From JAKAGZ01 sp035266865 (GTDB taxonomy: Bacteria > Bacteroidota > Ignavibacteria > Ignavibacteriales > Ignavibacteriaceae), in NCBI GenBank assembly GCA_035266865.1, contig DATFMR010000055.1, positions 1-57,504 on the forward strand: DNA of 57,504 nucleotides, given 5' to 3'. Numbering within the stretch: position 1 is the stretch's first letter; each line of letters starts with the position of its first letter. Below, one piece after another: positions 35,414 through 44,929 of this stretch. The notes under the pieces are model-generated. The model was not told the origin of the DNA. It worked only from the letters and a program-made list of their open reading frames with translations, and made no database searches. Both the position numbers and the translations under genes were made by a program.

Positions 35414-36856
35414 TTATGGGAATATTCCCAGCGCATAATAAGAGTCAGCTATTTTATTTATTGCGGTAACAAAAGCAGCCGTTCTTAAATCTGGAATTTT
35501 CTTGTTTGATTTCCAGGTTTCACGTATTTCATTATAAGCAGTGACCATTGTCTCTTCCAATCCTGAATTTACAAGATCTTCTTCATCAGCACCATGGGTT
35601 ATTATATTTTTGGATTTTTGATCAAGGTTTTTACCAATTGCTGTTTCAATAGAGTTAACAAGGGTATGATAAATCAATTCGTCATATCTTTTTCCCATTC
35701 TCCCAAATCTTACGTGTGATAGATTTTTCAACCACTCAAAATATGAAACAGTAACACCGCCGGCATTCAGATACAGATCAGGAATAATTAATATATCTTT
35801 TTTAAGTAATATTTTTTCAGCTTCCGGAGTTACAGGACCATTAGCAGCTTCTGCAATTATTTTAGTTTTTATTCTATTTGCATTTTTACTGTTGATTTGA
35901 TTTTCTAGTGCAGCGGGTATAAGAATATCACATTCAAGTTCAAGTGCATCTCCCCGGTTCTTTAAATTTTTTGCACCCGGAAAATCCATTATAGAACCTT
36001 TTTCTTTTCTGTGCTTCATTAATTTATTTATATCAATTCCGTTGGAATCAAATATTGAACCTTCGTATTCAGCTAATCCTATAATTTTTGCTCCAGCTTC
36101 GGAGAAAAATTTTGCAGTATGAAAACCTACATTTCCGAGTCCTTGTATAACAACTTTTTTTCCCTCAACACCGGGTGTAAGTCCAAGTTGTTTTAAATCG
36201 GATTTATTATTCAAGGCTTCTCTGACTCCAAAATATACACCTCTTCCTGTTGCTGCAGTTCTTCCCCTAATTCCTCCCTGGCTTATCGGCTTACCTGTTA
36301 CGCACCCCTGTGAGTCAATTGATCCGGAATTAAACGCTGCATAAGTATCAGCTATCCACGCCATTTCCCTTCCGCTGGTTCCGTAATCAGGGGCAGGCAC
36401 ATCAATTCCAGGTCCTATAAAATTCTTTTTAATTAACTCTGAAGTATATCTTCTTGTGATGTGTTCTAATTCAACTTCATTATATGCCCGGGGATCAATA
36501 CAAACACCTCCTTTAGCCCCACCGAAGGGCACATTTACAACTGCGCATTTGTAAGTCATTAAAGCGGCAAGTGCCATTACTTCATCCTGATTAACGGAAA
36601 GACTGTATCTTATTCCACCTTTTACAGGAAGTTTATGCTGGCTGTGTTCAACCCTGTAGGCAGTAATTACTTTGATCTTATTTTTTATTCTGACGGGAAA
36701 TTTCATTTCGTAAACGCTGTTGCAATCTTTTATCTGGTCAAGCAATCCGGGAGGATATTTCGTGAATTGTGCTGCGCGGCTAAAATAATCGAGAACATCT
36801 CCGTAAAAACTGTGTTCTCTTTTGGCTTTAATATTATTACCGTTTGAATTTTGCAT
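35414..36856 (-). CDS. Glutamate dehydrogenase family enzyme 4 (gdh4)
   Basis: 480 residues, a third type with a longer N-terminus, closer to the mitochondrial/animal-like hexameric branch. Lys79 (PVKGGIRY), Lys103, catalytic Lys115 (FGGAKGG) and Asp157 (PAPDYGT) are in register. The Rossmann motif is QGLGNVGFHTA, and VTGKPISQGGIRGRTAATG is typical of this branch. AGGAGA six bases before the ATG. It is convergent with gdh3, and the M1 peptidase lies upstream on the same strand. Four family members in 12 kb is unusual; they are likely to differ in coenzyme, direction or regulation. Confidence 0.94.
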   Translation of the reverse strand: MQNSNGNNIKAKREHSFYGDVLDYFSRAAQFTKYPPGLLDQIKDCNSVYEMKFPVRIKNKIKVITAYRVEHSQHKLPVKGGIRYSLSVNQDEVMALAALMTYKCAVVNVPFGGAKGGVCIDPRAYNEVELEHITRRYTSELIKKNFIGPGIDVPAPDYGTSGREMAWIADTYAAFNSGSIDSQGCVTGKPISQGGIRGRTAATGRGVYFGVREALNNKSDLKQLGLTPGVEGKKVVIQGLGNVGFHTAKFFSEAGAKIIGLAEYEGSIFDSNGIDINKLMKHRKEKGSIMDFPGAKNLKNRGDALELECDILIPAALENQINSKNANRIKTKIIAEAANGPVTPEAEKILLKKDILIIPDLYLNAGGVTVSYFEWLKNLSHVRFGRMGKRYDELIYHTLVNSIETAIGKNLDQKSKNIITHGADEEDLVNSGLEETMVTAYNEIRETWKSNKKIPDLRTAAFVTAINKIADSYYALGIFP

Positions 36857-36967
36857 AAAAGTCTCCTGCTAATGCAATTTAAGAGTTGATTTTAAACTTA
36901 GGCTGAATAAAGTTAGGCATTTAAAATAGTTCAGGCAAGCCAATATTAATTTTGAATTTATATTCAG

Positions 36968-38602
36968 CTATTCGGATTTTAATATTAATCCATCCGGGTC
37001 AAATTGAAATTGAGTTCCTTCAGAAATATCAATTGTCGCTTTACCATTTGGCATTTCAACTCGTTCAGTCTTATCGCCAATTTTCACATCAACGGGTAAA
37101 AAGAAAGGTAAATTATCCGGAGTTTCCCATTTCAAAGTCAATTTTCCATGTGAAAATTCTGAAATAAGTTTCGGAAGTTTCGGCTGCCTTAAATATACTT
37201 CGAAAAACCAGCCCAGCTTCTTTCCGGAATATTTCTCAGCAATATTTAATAAGTCATCAGTTGTTGCAAACCTGCATTGACTTCCATCAGTTACTTTTTC
37301 CATTTCCGGATCAGGATAAGCAAATCTTCTAAGAATTGTAAAGAATGCGTCATCGCCAACCAGGTATCTTAATGTCTGCAATACCCAAGCACCCTTTGCA
37401 TAAATATCACCGTCCGTGTACATAGATTGAATTGTTTTAGATTCCCTGGGTGCAACCGGGTGAACATTTTTAATTCCTTTTCCAATTTCTCTTAAGTATT
37501 TAAAATATTCATTCTTTCCTTTTAATTTTGCTGCATACAAGGGCTGCATAAATGCACATAAACCTTCGTGAAGCCAGAAATCATTCCAGTCAAGAGCAGT
37601 AACCAAATTTCCCCACCATTCATGACCAAGTTCGTGATGATGAAGCCAGTCAAAACCATGAGGACCTTCCTTAAATTGGTTTCCGTAAGCAATTATTGTT
37701 TGATGCTCCATTCCCAGATGTGGGGTTTCAACAACACCGTATTTATCTGCACGAAAAGGATAGGGACCCAGAGTTTCTTCATAAAACCGAAGATGTTCAA
37801 GAAATTCGGGAAATATTTTTACTCCTTTTTCATAATCTTCCGGAAGGACCCAAAAAGTTACAGGAATAATATCTCCTGAAGTACTTTCATAGTTTTGTGA
37901 AATAGTTTTAAATGGACCAGCGTTTAATGAAATTCCATAATTATTAATCGGAGTGGAAACAAACCAATTATAAGTTGAGGTGTTATTTTTATTAACAACA
38001 ACATTAATTAATTTTCCATTTGATGCTACTACAAGTGGATTTGGAACTGTAAAGTGTAAAGCAACTGAATCAGCTTCATCCGAAGGGTGATCTTTACAGG
38101 GCCACCATAAATCAGCACCATTTAACTGACAGGTTGTCGCAATCCACGGCGTTCTATCTTTTGTTTTCGACCAAGTAAATCCACCGTCCCAGGGCGGACG
38201 AGGCGATATTCTGGGTTTTCCACTGTATTTAATTTGAACAACTATCCTATCTCCCGGTTCTTTTTTCTCATTTAATTTAATCCAGATTTTCCCAACCATT
38301 CTTTCAAATTTTGCTGAATGATATTTCTCCGCCCAGTTCATCTCTTCAATTGAACTTATTTCATATACTGTATCAAGATCTAGTACAAACCATTCCAAAG
38401 GCGATGTTGCATTTGCATAGACAGAAACATTTCCGGAAATGGTACTGTCAGAAGGATTCACTTTTATTCCTATATCATAAAATTTAATATCATAAGCCGC
38501 CTGTTCCGGTATCAGAGGTCCGCCGCTATCATTAATTGGAGTTTGAGCAAGAACTGTGAATGAAACGATAATTATAATTAAAAAGGATTTATAGAATTTC
38601 AT
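36968..38602 (-). CDS. M1 family metallopeptidase, exported
   Basis: Zinc aminopeptidase-like protein of 544 residues with a signal peptide (KSFLIIIIVSFTVLAQ). The beta-saddle N-terminal domain is followed by the thermolysin-like catalytic domain. The zinc site is HELGH (His323, Glu324, His327) with Glu346 (NDFWLHEG) as third ligand. GMEH (297-300) stands where most M1 enzymes have GAMEN. It lacks the large C-terminal helical domain of PepN, so it is a short M1 form. Probable periplasmic or secreted peptide scavenging. It follows the nitroreductase by 28 bp on the same strand. Confidence 0.93.
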   Translation of the reverse strand: MKFYKSFLIIIIVSFTVLAQTPINDSGGPLIPEQAAYDIKFYDIGIKVNPSDSTISGNVSVYANATSPLEWFVLDLDTVYEISSIEEMNWAEKYHSAKFERMVGKIWIKLNEKKEPGDRIVVQIKYSGKPRISPRPPWDGGFTWSKTKDRTPWIATTCQLNGADLWWPCKDHPSDEADSVALHFTVPNPLVVASNGKLINVVVNKNNTSTYNWFVSTPINNYGISLNAGPFKTISQNYESTSGDIIPVTFWVLPEDYEKGVKIFPEFLEHLRFYEETLGPYPFRADKYGVVETPHLGMEHQTIIAYGNQFKEGPHGFDWLHHHELGHEWWGNLVTALDWNDFWLHEGLCAFMQPLYAAKLKGKNEYFKYLREIGKGIKNVHPVAPRESKTIQSMYTDGDIYAKGAWVLQTLRYLVGDDAFFTILRRFAYPDPEMEKVTDGSQCRFATTDDLLNIAEKYSGKKLGWFFEVYLRQPKLPKLISEFSHGKLTLKWETPDNLPFFLPVDVKIGDKTERVEMPNGKATIDISEGTQFQFDPDGLILKSE

Positions 38603-38630
38603 ATCATCATTTTTTATAAGTTATAAATAA

Positions 38631-39302
38631 TTATTTACAATGGGTAACAATCTCTTTTAATGGTTTCTTTTTTATATCCGGAACTTTTGCTTCTTCTGCC
38701 GGATGACCTACAACAAGTAGCAAATATGGCTTTTCATTCTTTGGTCTATTCAGTATATCATTTAAAAAATTCATCGGGCTTGGAGTATGAGTTAATGAAA
38801 CCAATCCAGCATTATGAATAGCCGTAATTAATATCCCGGTAGCAATGCCCACTGATTCTGAAGTATAGTAGTTTTTTACCAGTCTTCCATCAGGCAGAAC
38901 ATCATATTTTTTCGAAAAGATTGCGACAAGATAAGGAGCTGTCTCAAGAAAAGGTTTATGTTCATCAGTACCGAGAGGAGCCAGAGCATCCAGCCATTCC
39001 TGCGGCGCCCGTTGGGTATAAAAAGCTTTTTCCTCTTCTTCACCAGCAATCCTGATTTTCTTTTTTATTTCCGGGTTACTAACAACTACAAAATGCCAGG
39101 GCTGCATATTTGCACCGTTTGGAGCAGTGCCCGCAGCTGCGATGCAGTTTTCAATTATTTCTAAAGCAACTGGCTTATCTGAAAAATCTCTTATCGTTCT
39201 TCTCTTCTGTATTAATTCATAAAACTCAATTGATCTGTCAATCATTTCCTGATCTGAATAATTGATATCACTTTTATAATTGATAAATTTATTTCCCGCC
39301 AT
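38631..39302 (-). CDS. Nitroreductase family protein
   Basis: FMN-dependent NAD(P)H oxidoreductase fold, 223 residues. Family features are IQKRRTIRDFSDKPV (FMN phosphate site Arg residues), AAAGTAPNGANMQPWHFVVV, YTSESVGIATGILITAIHNAGL and a final PYLLLVVGHPAEEA. The sequence style resembles the BluB/iodotyrosine deiodinase-like branch more than classical NfsB, but the natural substrate cannot be named. It sits between the permease and the M1 peptidase with short gaps (33 and 28 bp), probably one transcript. Confidence 0.9.
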   Translation of the reverse strand: MAGNKFINYKSDINYSDQEMIDRSIEFYELIQKRRTIRDFSDKPVALEIIENCIAAAGTAPNGANMQPWHFVVVSNPEIKKKIRIAGEEEEKAFYTQRAPQEWLDALAPLGTDEHKPFLETAPYLVAIFSKKYDVLPDGRLVKNYYTSESVGIATGILITAIHNAGLVSLTHTPSPMNFLNDILNRPKNEKPYLLLVVGHPAEEAKVPDIKKKPLKEIVTHCK

Positions 39303-39335
39303 AATTTTAATTGATTTATTTCTACAAATCTATTT

Positions 39336-41426
39336 CTACTTTTCAATATATTTTTTTCTAAGTTCCTTTATCCCGTTCTGCTCACCAATAATTGTCAACT
39401 GATCACCTTCCTGCAAAAAAGTATCTCCATGAGCAATGATGACAAGTTCGCCCCTTCTAATCCAGGTTACAAGACAACCCTCTGGAATATTCATATTGGA
39501 AATCGTTTTATCAATAAGTGGAGCAGTTTGATCTGATCTTGTGATTACCAGAGACAAATATCTTTCATCGTGAAGCAGCGCTTCTTTAATATCCTGTTCA
39601 TCTTTTGCTAATTGCCAATCCAATGCAAAACTATCTTCATCCACCCTGCTTGCTATTTGTGCAAGTATACGAAGATGCTGTGCAGGATTACTCTCGGGAC
39701 TAACTAAAAAGAAAACCGCATTTACAATCTCCCTTTTTTCCTGGAAATCAGTAAGAGGATTATTAAGAACAATTTCTATCCCTTTTTTACTCCTGACCAG
39801 AACCATTTCAGGATGTTGAAATCCTTTCATTCTAAGATGAGGAAGAGCTATATTATGAGTTACAGGCGTTGCACCTATCCTTGTTCCTTCAAGAAATTCT
39901 CTTTCAAGTTCATTGGAAGAATGCTGAACAAACTGCGCCAGCCATTGTGAAGCTTTATTTACAACGTATTCAAAATCAACGGATTTATCCAGATCAATAA
40001 CAAAACTCCTAGCAACAATAAGATCGAATGGATCCTCTTCGCGCAGACCTTTTTCTTTTAATATTCCTCTTAATTCACTGTCAAGTCCTCCGTAACGCGA
40101 ACGTCCCAGCCTTTCAAAAATATGATAGATCGCACCATTCCTTATAACTCTTTCTTTTGCATAAAACCAGTACCAGGCCGAACCAATTAAAACCAAACCA
40201 ACAGTAAAAACTATTGGCAAAAATCCCATTTCAATAATCAACCAGATTGGGGCAAGAATACCAACAATCTGAAGATACGGATAAAATGGTGACCTGTAAC
40301 CGGGATCATAGGAATCAATTTTACTTTCCCTCATAATTATTACAGCGAGGGAAACAAAACCAAACATCAATAATTGAAAAGCGCTGGCTAGTTTTGCAAT
40401 CTTTGCCGGATCAAAAATTAAAAGTATTAAAATGATTATTGCTACTGTAAGAATAATTGCAACAAAAGGGGTACCTTGTGAACCAATCTTTTGAAACAAT
40501 CTCGGAAGCATATGGTCGCGGCTCATCGCTAAAGGATATCGGGATGCACTTAATGTTCCCGCATTGGCAACTGATAAAAATGCCATCAAAGCTGCAATGG
40601 TTACAAAAATAGTTCCAACCTTTCCAAAAATAATATCCGCAGCTGTTGCAACCGGGGTAAGATCACCTGAAAGTTTTTCAATCGGTATTACACCAACCAT
40701 TACAACAGTACCCAATACGTATATTACAAAGGCACTTCCAAGTGCAAGAAAAATTCCTCTTGGTATATTTCTCTCTGGATTTTTAATTTCCTCGGAAAGG
40801 CTGGCAACCTTTGTAACCCCAACATAACTAATATAAACCAAACCAGCAGTTGAAAAAATTGATTTTAAATCATTTGAAAAAATGTCTTTAAAATGAAGAG
40901 ACTGAATTTCCGGGATACCTCTGCCAATAAAAACAGTTAGGATGGCAAGTAAACCAATTACAAGGATTATTTGAAATTTGCCACTCTTTTTCGTTCCGAA
41001 TAAATTCAATAAACCGATAGCTAAAGCAAATAATATAGCAATTAAAATAATTGGTAAATTCGGAAAAAATAATTCGAGATAAGCACCCATTCCAATAAGA
41101 GCAAAAGCTACTTTAAGAATTAAAGCAAGCCATGTTCCTATTCCCCCGACAGTTCCAAATAAGGGCCCGAGTGAACGATCAAGGAAATAATAAACACCAC
41201 CTGCACGAGGCATTGCTGTTGCAAGTTCAGCTACACTAAACATTGCAGGCACAAGAGGAATTGCAGCAATTATATAAGAGAAAATCATCGCGGTGCCTGC
41301 CTGCTGTGCGGCTATGCCAGGCAAGAGAAAAAATCCAGCACTTAAAGTTGTGCCGGTAGCAATGGCGTAAACATCAAATAACCGAAGTTCTTTTTTTAAT
41401 CTTAATTTTTTTAGTAATTCCGGCAT
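39336..41426 (-). CDS. APC-family amino acid permease fused to PTS EIIA-like and RCK_C-like domains
   Basis: 696 residues. The first ~425 form a 12-helix APC amino acid permease (TGTTLSAGFFLLPGIAA, MPRAGGVYYFLDRSLGP). Residues ~450-610 look like a PTS EIIA type 2 (nitrogen/fructose) domain, with His530 in NIALPHLRM at the phosphorylation site position. The last ~75 residues (622-693) look like an RCK_C/TrkA_C ligand-binding domain (GELVIIAHGDTFLQEGDQLTIIG). Transport of an amino acid or organic cation controlled by ligand or phosphorylation is inference. It heads the permease-nitroreductase-M1 transcript and is divergent from the TetR gene. Confidence 0.9.
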   Translation of the reverse strand: MPELLKKLRLKKELRLFDVYAIATGTTLSAGFFLLPGIAAQQAGTAMIFSYIIAAIPLVPAMFSVAELATAMPRAGGVYYFLDRSLGPLFGTVGGIGTWLALILKVAFALIGMGAYLELFFPNLPIILIAILFALAIGLLNLFGTKKSGKFQIILVIGLLAILTVFIGRGIPEIQSLHFKDIFSNDLKSIFSTAGLVYISYVGVTKVASLSEEIKNPERNIPRGIFLALGSAFVIYVLGTVVMVGVIPIEKLSGDLTPVATAADIIFGKVGTIFVTIAALMAFLSVANAGTLSASRYPLAMSRDHMLPRLFQKIGSQGTPFVAIILTVAIIILILLIFDPAKIAKLASAFQLLMFGFVSLAVIIMRESKIDSYDPGYRSPFYPYLQIVGILAPIWLIIEMGFLPIVFTVGLVLIGSAWYWFYAKERVIRNGAIYHIFERLGRSRYGGLDSELRGILKEKGLREEDPFDLIVARSFVIDLDKSVDFEYVVNKASQWLAQFVQHSSNELEREFLEGTRIGATPVTHNIALPHLRMKGFQHPEMVLVRSKKGIEIVLNNPLTDFQEKREIVNAVFFLVSPESNPAQHLRILAQIASRVDEDSFALDWQLAKDEQDIKEALLHDERYLSLVITRSDQTAPLIDKTISNMNIPEGCLVTWIRRGELVIIAHGDTFLQEGDQLTIIGEQNGIKELRKKYIEK

Positions 41427-41594
41427 ATTACTTACAAATAGTAATTGAAATTAGACCTGATGCATTAATATGCAAAATTTTTAGATAAGAAGTTATGAGA
41501 TTAATGAATGAGAAAAAGAGCTAATTTTTTAATTAATGCATTTTTTCTTCTCCACACAAAAAGCAATAACGAATCAGGCTATTGACAGAACAGC

Positions 41595-41623
41595 TTGACA
41601 ATAAATTAAAATCAGATTAATTT
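41595..41623 (+). promoter_or_regulatory. Candidate sigma70-type promoter of the TetR efflux operon
   Basis: TTGACA (41595-41600), 17-base spacer, TAATTT (41618-41623), 50 bases before the tetR-like ATG at 41674. A second TTGACA stands 13 bases upstream (41582). GACTA / TAGTC (41631-41635, 41647-41651) downstream could be part of an operator, but the arms are short. Confidence 0.45.
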
Positions 41624-41673
41624 AGTTTTCGACTATTTGAGTATTTTAGTCCAATTTATAGAAAGAAAATAAA

Positions 41674-42282
41674 ATGGGAACTGAAAAAACAAAAATTAAG
41701 GAAACTGGAATTATTAAAGCTGCACGGCAAAGATTTGCTCATTACGGCTATTCTAAAGTTACTATGGATGAAATTGCCGCAGATGTAGAACTTGGGAAAG
41801 CCTCTCTATATTATTATTTCCCAACTAAAGAAAACCTGTTCCAAGAAGTAATTCTGCAGGAACAGGATGAATTTGCAGAAGAAATTGAAAAAATTTTGCA
41901 GAATGAAACCTGTGCTGAAGATAAGTTACTCCAATATGTTGACCAAAGATTAAAATACTTCAAAAAACTTGTTAATCTTGGCGCACTCTCTTTTTATTCT
42001 TTTATAGAAAAAAAATCTCACTTCAAACAATATTATAAAAAATTTGAAGAACGTGAACTTCAGTTACTGGCTAAAATATTTGAGGAAGGAAGGAGCAAAA
42101 AGGAATTTAAAGCGGAAATTGATGAAAAATTTATCAGGGTTTTTCTGCACATTTTACAGGGATTAAGATTAAGAACTTTAAAAATGATTGCTGGTCAAAA
42201 AATTGATAATAAATCATACAAAGAATTGAAAGATGAAATGTTAATGACGGTAGATATTTTTCTTAAAGGGATAAAACCGTAA
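41674..42282 (+). CDS. TetR/AcrR family transcriptional regulator
   Basis: 202 residues. The N-terminal helix-turn-helix (about 10-58) has the standard form: IIKAARQRFAHYGYSKVTMDEIAADVELGKASLYYYFPTKE as a series of three helices. The rest is an all-helical ligand-binding and dimerisation domain. It leads an adaptor/MFS/TolC efflux operon and is divergent from the permease, so it is most likely the ligand-responsive local repressor of the pump. The adaptor follows after 56 bp. Confidence 0.94.
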   Translation: MGTEKTKIKETGIIKAARQRFAHYGYSKVTMDEIAADVELGKASLYYYFPTKENLFQEVILQEQDEFAEEIEKILQNETCAEDKLLQYVDQRLKYFKKLVNLGALSFYSFIEKKSHFKQYYKKFEERELQLLAKIFEEGRSKKEFKAEIDEKFIRVFLHILQGLRLRTLKMIAGQKIDNKSYKELKDEMLMTVDIFLKGIKP

Positions 42283-42338
42283 GAAGTTCTTTAGAAAAAC
42301 TAATAGAAATTATAGAATAATTAAATCAGGAAAATTAT

Positions 42339-43283
42339 ATGGACGGGAATGATAAACCGAAAAGTGTAAAACCAATGTATAAAAAAAAGAAAGTATTAAT
42401 TCCGGCAATACTTCTTATTGTTGCTATTGCCGGCTTCTGGTACTGGTACCAGATACAGCTTGGACATATCTCAACAGACGATGCTTTCATAGACGGTGAC
42501 AGGCTTAATCTTAGCTCAAAAATGCTGGGAAGAATTACAAATCTTTATTTCGATGAGGGCGATACCGTAAGACAAGGTGAGTTGATTACTGTTATAGATT
42601 CATCAAATATTTATGCGCAAATGAAAGAGGCTGAAGCGCAATTAAGTCTCTCAAATGGAAATATAAAATTATCTAAAGTTAAACTTGAGAAAGCAAAAGA
42701 AGATTTTGATCGGGCTGAGCTTCAGTATAAGAATAAGCTGATTCCAAAACAACAATACGATCATGCTCTGAAACAACTTCAGGAGATGCAGGCTCAACTT
42801 ACAATTTCGGAAAGCCAGATTAAAACAGTTACCGCAAAAATAAATGTTTTATCAACTGAGCTTGAAAACACAAAAGTTGTTTGTCCAATTACAGGAGTGA
42901 TAGCTAAAAAATGGGTGCTTAAAGGAGATGTTGTTCAACCGGGACAGCCAATTTATACTATATACAATAATGAGAATCTATGGGTTACAGCTAATTTTGA
43001 AGAGACAAAAATATCCTCTATTTCAAGTGGTGATTCCGTCGATATTTCAGTTGATGCCTATCCGGATAAAATTTTTAAAGGAAGCGTTCTTCAATTAGGA
43101 ACAAATACAGCATCGCAATTTTCTTTAATACCACCAAACAATGCCTCCGGGAATTTTACAAAAGTGACGCAAAGAATTCCGGTTAAAATTTCTATAGTCC
43201 AGGTTATAAATAATTCTGATAAAAAAATAAAACTACTTCCCGGCATGTCAGTAGAAGTAGATGTAAAAGAAGAAGAGAAATAA
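42339..43283 (+). CDS. EmrA/HlyD-type membrane fusion protein
   Basis: Periplasmic adaptor of a tripartite drug pump, 314 residues. One N-terminal anchor (VLIPAILLIVAIAGFWYWY, about 20-38), then ISTDDAFIDGDRLNLSSKMLGRITNLYFDEGD (first lipoyl half), a coiled-coil hairpin (about 90-185), VCPITGVIAKKWVLKGDVVQPG (second lipoyl half) and a barrel domain. The TDDAFIDG motif is typical of EmrA-like partners of DHA2 transporters. AGGAAA precedes the ATG. The MFS gene starts directly after its stop (TAAATG). Confidence 0.94.
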   Translation: MDGNDKPKSVKPMYKKKKVLIPAILLIVAIAGFWYWYQIQLGHISTDDAFIDGDRLNLSSKMLGRITNLYFDEGDTVRQGELITVIDSSNIYAQMKEAEAQLSLSNGNIKLSKVKLEKAKEDFDRAELQYKNKLIPKQQYDHALKQLQEMQAQLTISESQIKTVTAKINVLSTELENTKVVCPITGVIAKKWVLKGDVVQPGQPIYTIYNNENLWVTANFEETKISSISSGDSVDISVDAYPDKIFKGSVLQLGTNTASQFSLIPPNNASGNFTKVTQRIPVKISIVQVINNSDKKIKLLPGMSVEVDVKEEEK

Positions 43284-44906
43284 ATGCTGAACTTTTTTAA
43301 CATCTATCTAAGACAGAACATTACAAATATGTTCCCTTCAATGAAGCCCGGACACAAAGCTTATAGCTGGTGGGTTTTATGGAGCGTGATGATCGGTACT
43401 TTTATGGCTGTGCTTGATGTGACAATTGTAAACGTAGCTCTACCAAAAATTATTGCATCTTTCGGAACAAGCATTGATAAAGCTGAATGGGTACTTACAG
43501 GTTATCTTTTAGTTTTTGCCGTTATGCTTCCATCATCAGGGTGGATTGCAGATCATCTTGGTTACAAAAGAACTTATTTTCTAGGGCTTCTCTTTTTTAC
43601 TATCGGATCATTTTTATGCAGTCTTTCGTGGGATGAAAATTCTCTTATTTTTTTCAGGCTTGTCCAGGCACTCGGTGCTGGATTAATAATGCCTGTTGGT
43701 ATGGCTATAACAACCCGGGAATTTCCACCTGAGAAAAGAGGTATGGCTCTTGGTTTTTGGGGAATTGCAGCAGCAGCCTCAATTTCACTTGGCCCTATGA
43801 TCGGCGGATACCTAGTTGATCGTTACAGCTGGGGAGCAATTTTTGATGTGAACGTACCGGTTGGAATTATTGGTTTGATTTCCGTTTACATTATACAAAG
43901 GGAATACAAAACCGAGCATATTAGATCTTTTGATTTTCTTGGCCTTATTTCAATGACTTTGTTTTTAACTTCCCTTTTGCTTGCTTTTGCGGATGGAAAT
44001 GCTTCGTGGAACACTGGCGGCTGGACATCAAATTTTATAGTTACCTGTTTTACCATTTCCGCAATTAGCTTTATCGTTTTCATAATCACGGAATTTTCAG
44101 TTAAACATCCTTTAATAGAATTAAGATTATTAAAGAACAGGAATTTTTTCATCGCAACAATGATGATGTTTATTTTCGGTGCAGCATTGTTTGGAAATTC
44201 TTTTTTACTTCCTCTGTATCTTCAAAACTCTTTAAATTACACTGCTCTGCAAGCCGGGATGGTATTCTTTCCTGTTGGAATTATACAGGCTTTTATGTCG
44301 CCAATTGCCGGAAGACTTTCCGATAAAGCAAATCCTAAAATTCCGGTTTTCATTGGCATAGTATTGCTGACTTTAAGCATGTACTATTCATCGACTTTTT
44401 CCGAATATTCAATGCACGGGCAGATAATGCTTCCGCTTTATCTAAGAGGATTTGCCTTGGGATTTATTTTTATTCCACTCACAAATATTGCTTTGCTTGA
44501 TATTCCCAGGAACGAACTTGCACAGGCAAGCGGTTTGTTCAACACTATTAGGCAAATTGGTGGAAGCTTTGGAGTTGCAATTTTAGGAACAATTTTAACT
44601 CAGAGAGTAATTTATCACACCTCTGCTTTTAGTGAAGCAGCAAATCAATATTCTGCTCAATTCAAACATATCACATATGGTGTACAGGAATTTGTAAAAC
44701 ATAATACAGGAAGTACGGGCAGCGAAATGTTATTGAGGACAAAAGCATTAGTTGCACAACACCTGGTAAACCAGGCTTTTATTGAAGGAATAAACGATGA
44801 TTTTTTAATTGGAGCTTTGTTAACAGCAATTCTCATAATTCCGATCTTCCTTATCTCCACAAAGAATAAAAAGAAGAACAAAGAAAATATTGAAATATTA
44901 GAATAG
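43284..44906 (+). CDS. DHA2 family (EmrB/QacA-type) drug:H+ antiporter
   Basis: Inner-membrane MFS transporter of 540 residues with about 14 predicted helices. Motifs: LDVTIVNVALPKI in helix 1 (motif D1 of the 14-TM group), SGWIADHLGYKRTYFLG (motif A), RLVQALGAGLIMPVG (motif B), and GFWGIAAAASISLGPMIGGYLVD (motif C). Its start codon follows the adaptor stop without gap, so translation is coupled. With the adaptor and the TolC-like protein it would expel hydrophobic toxic compounds across both membranes using the proton gradient. Confidence 0.95.
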   Translation: MLNFFNIYLRQNITNMFPSMKPGHKAYSWWVLWSVMIGTFMAVLDVTIVNVALPKIIASFGTSIDKAEWVLTGYLLVFAVMLPSSGWIADHLGYKRTYFLGLLFFTIGSFLCSLSWDENSLIFFRLVQALGAGLIMPVGMAITTREFPPEKRGMALGFWGIAAAASISLGPMIGGYLVDRYSWGAIFDVNVPVGIIGLISVYIIQREYKTEHIRSFDFLGLISMTLFLTSLLLAFADGNASWNTGGWTSNFIVTCFTISAISFIVFIITEFSVKHPLIELRLLKNRNFFIATMMMFIFGAALFGNSFLLPLYLQNSLNYTALQAGMVFFPVGIIQAFMSPIAGRLSDKANPKIPVFIGIVLLTLSMYYSSTFSEYSMHGQIMLPLYLRGFALGFIFIPLTNIALLDIPRNELAQASGLFNTIRQIGGSFGVAILGTILTQRVIYHTSAFSEAANQYSAQFKHITYGVQEFVKHNTGSTGSEMLLRTKALVAQHLVNQAFIEGINDDFLIGALLTAILIIPIFLISTKNKKKNKENIEILE

Positions 44907-44929
44907 AATTCCGGGAGAACATAAAGAAT

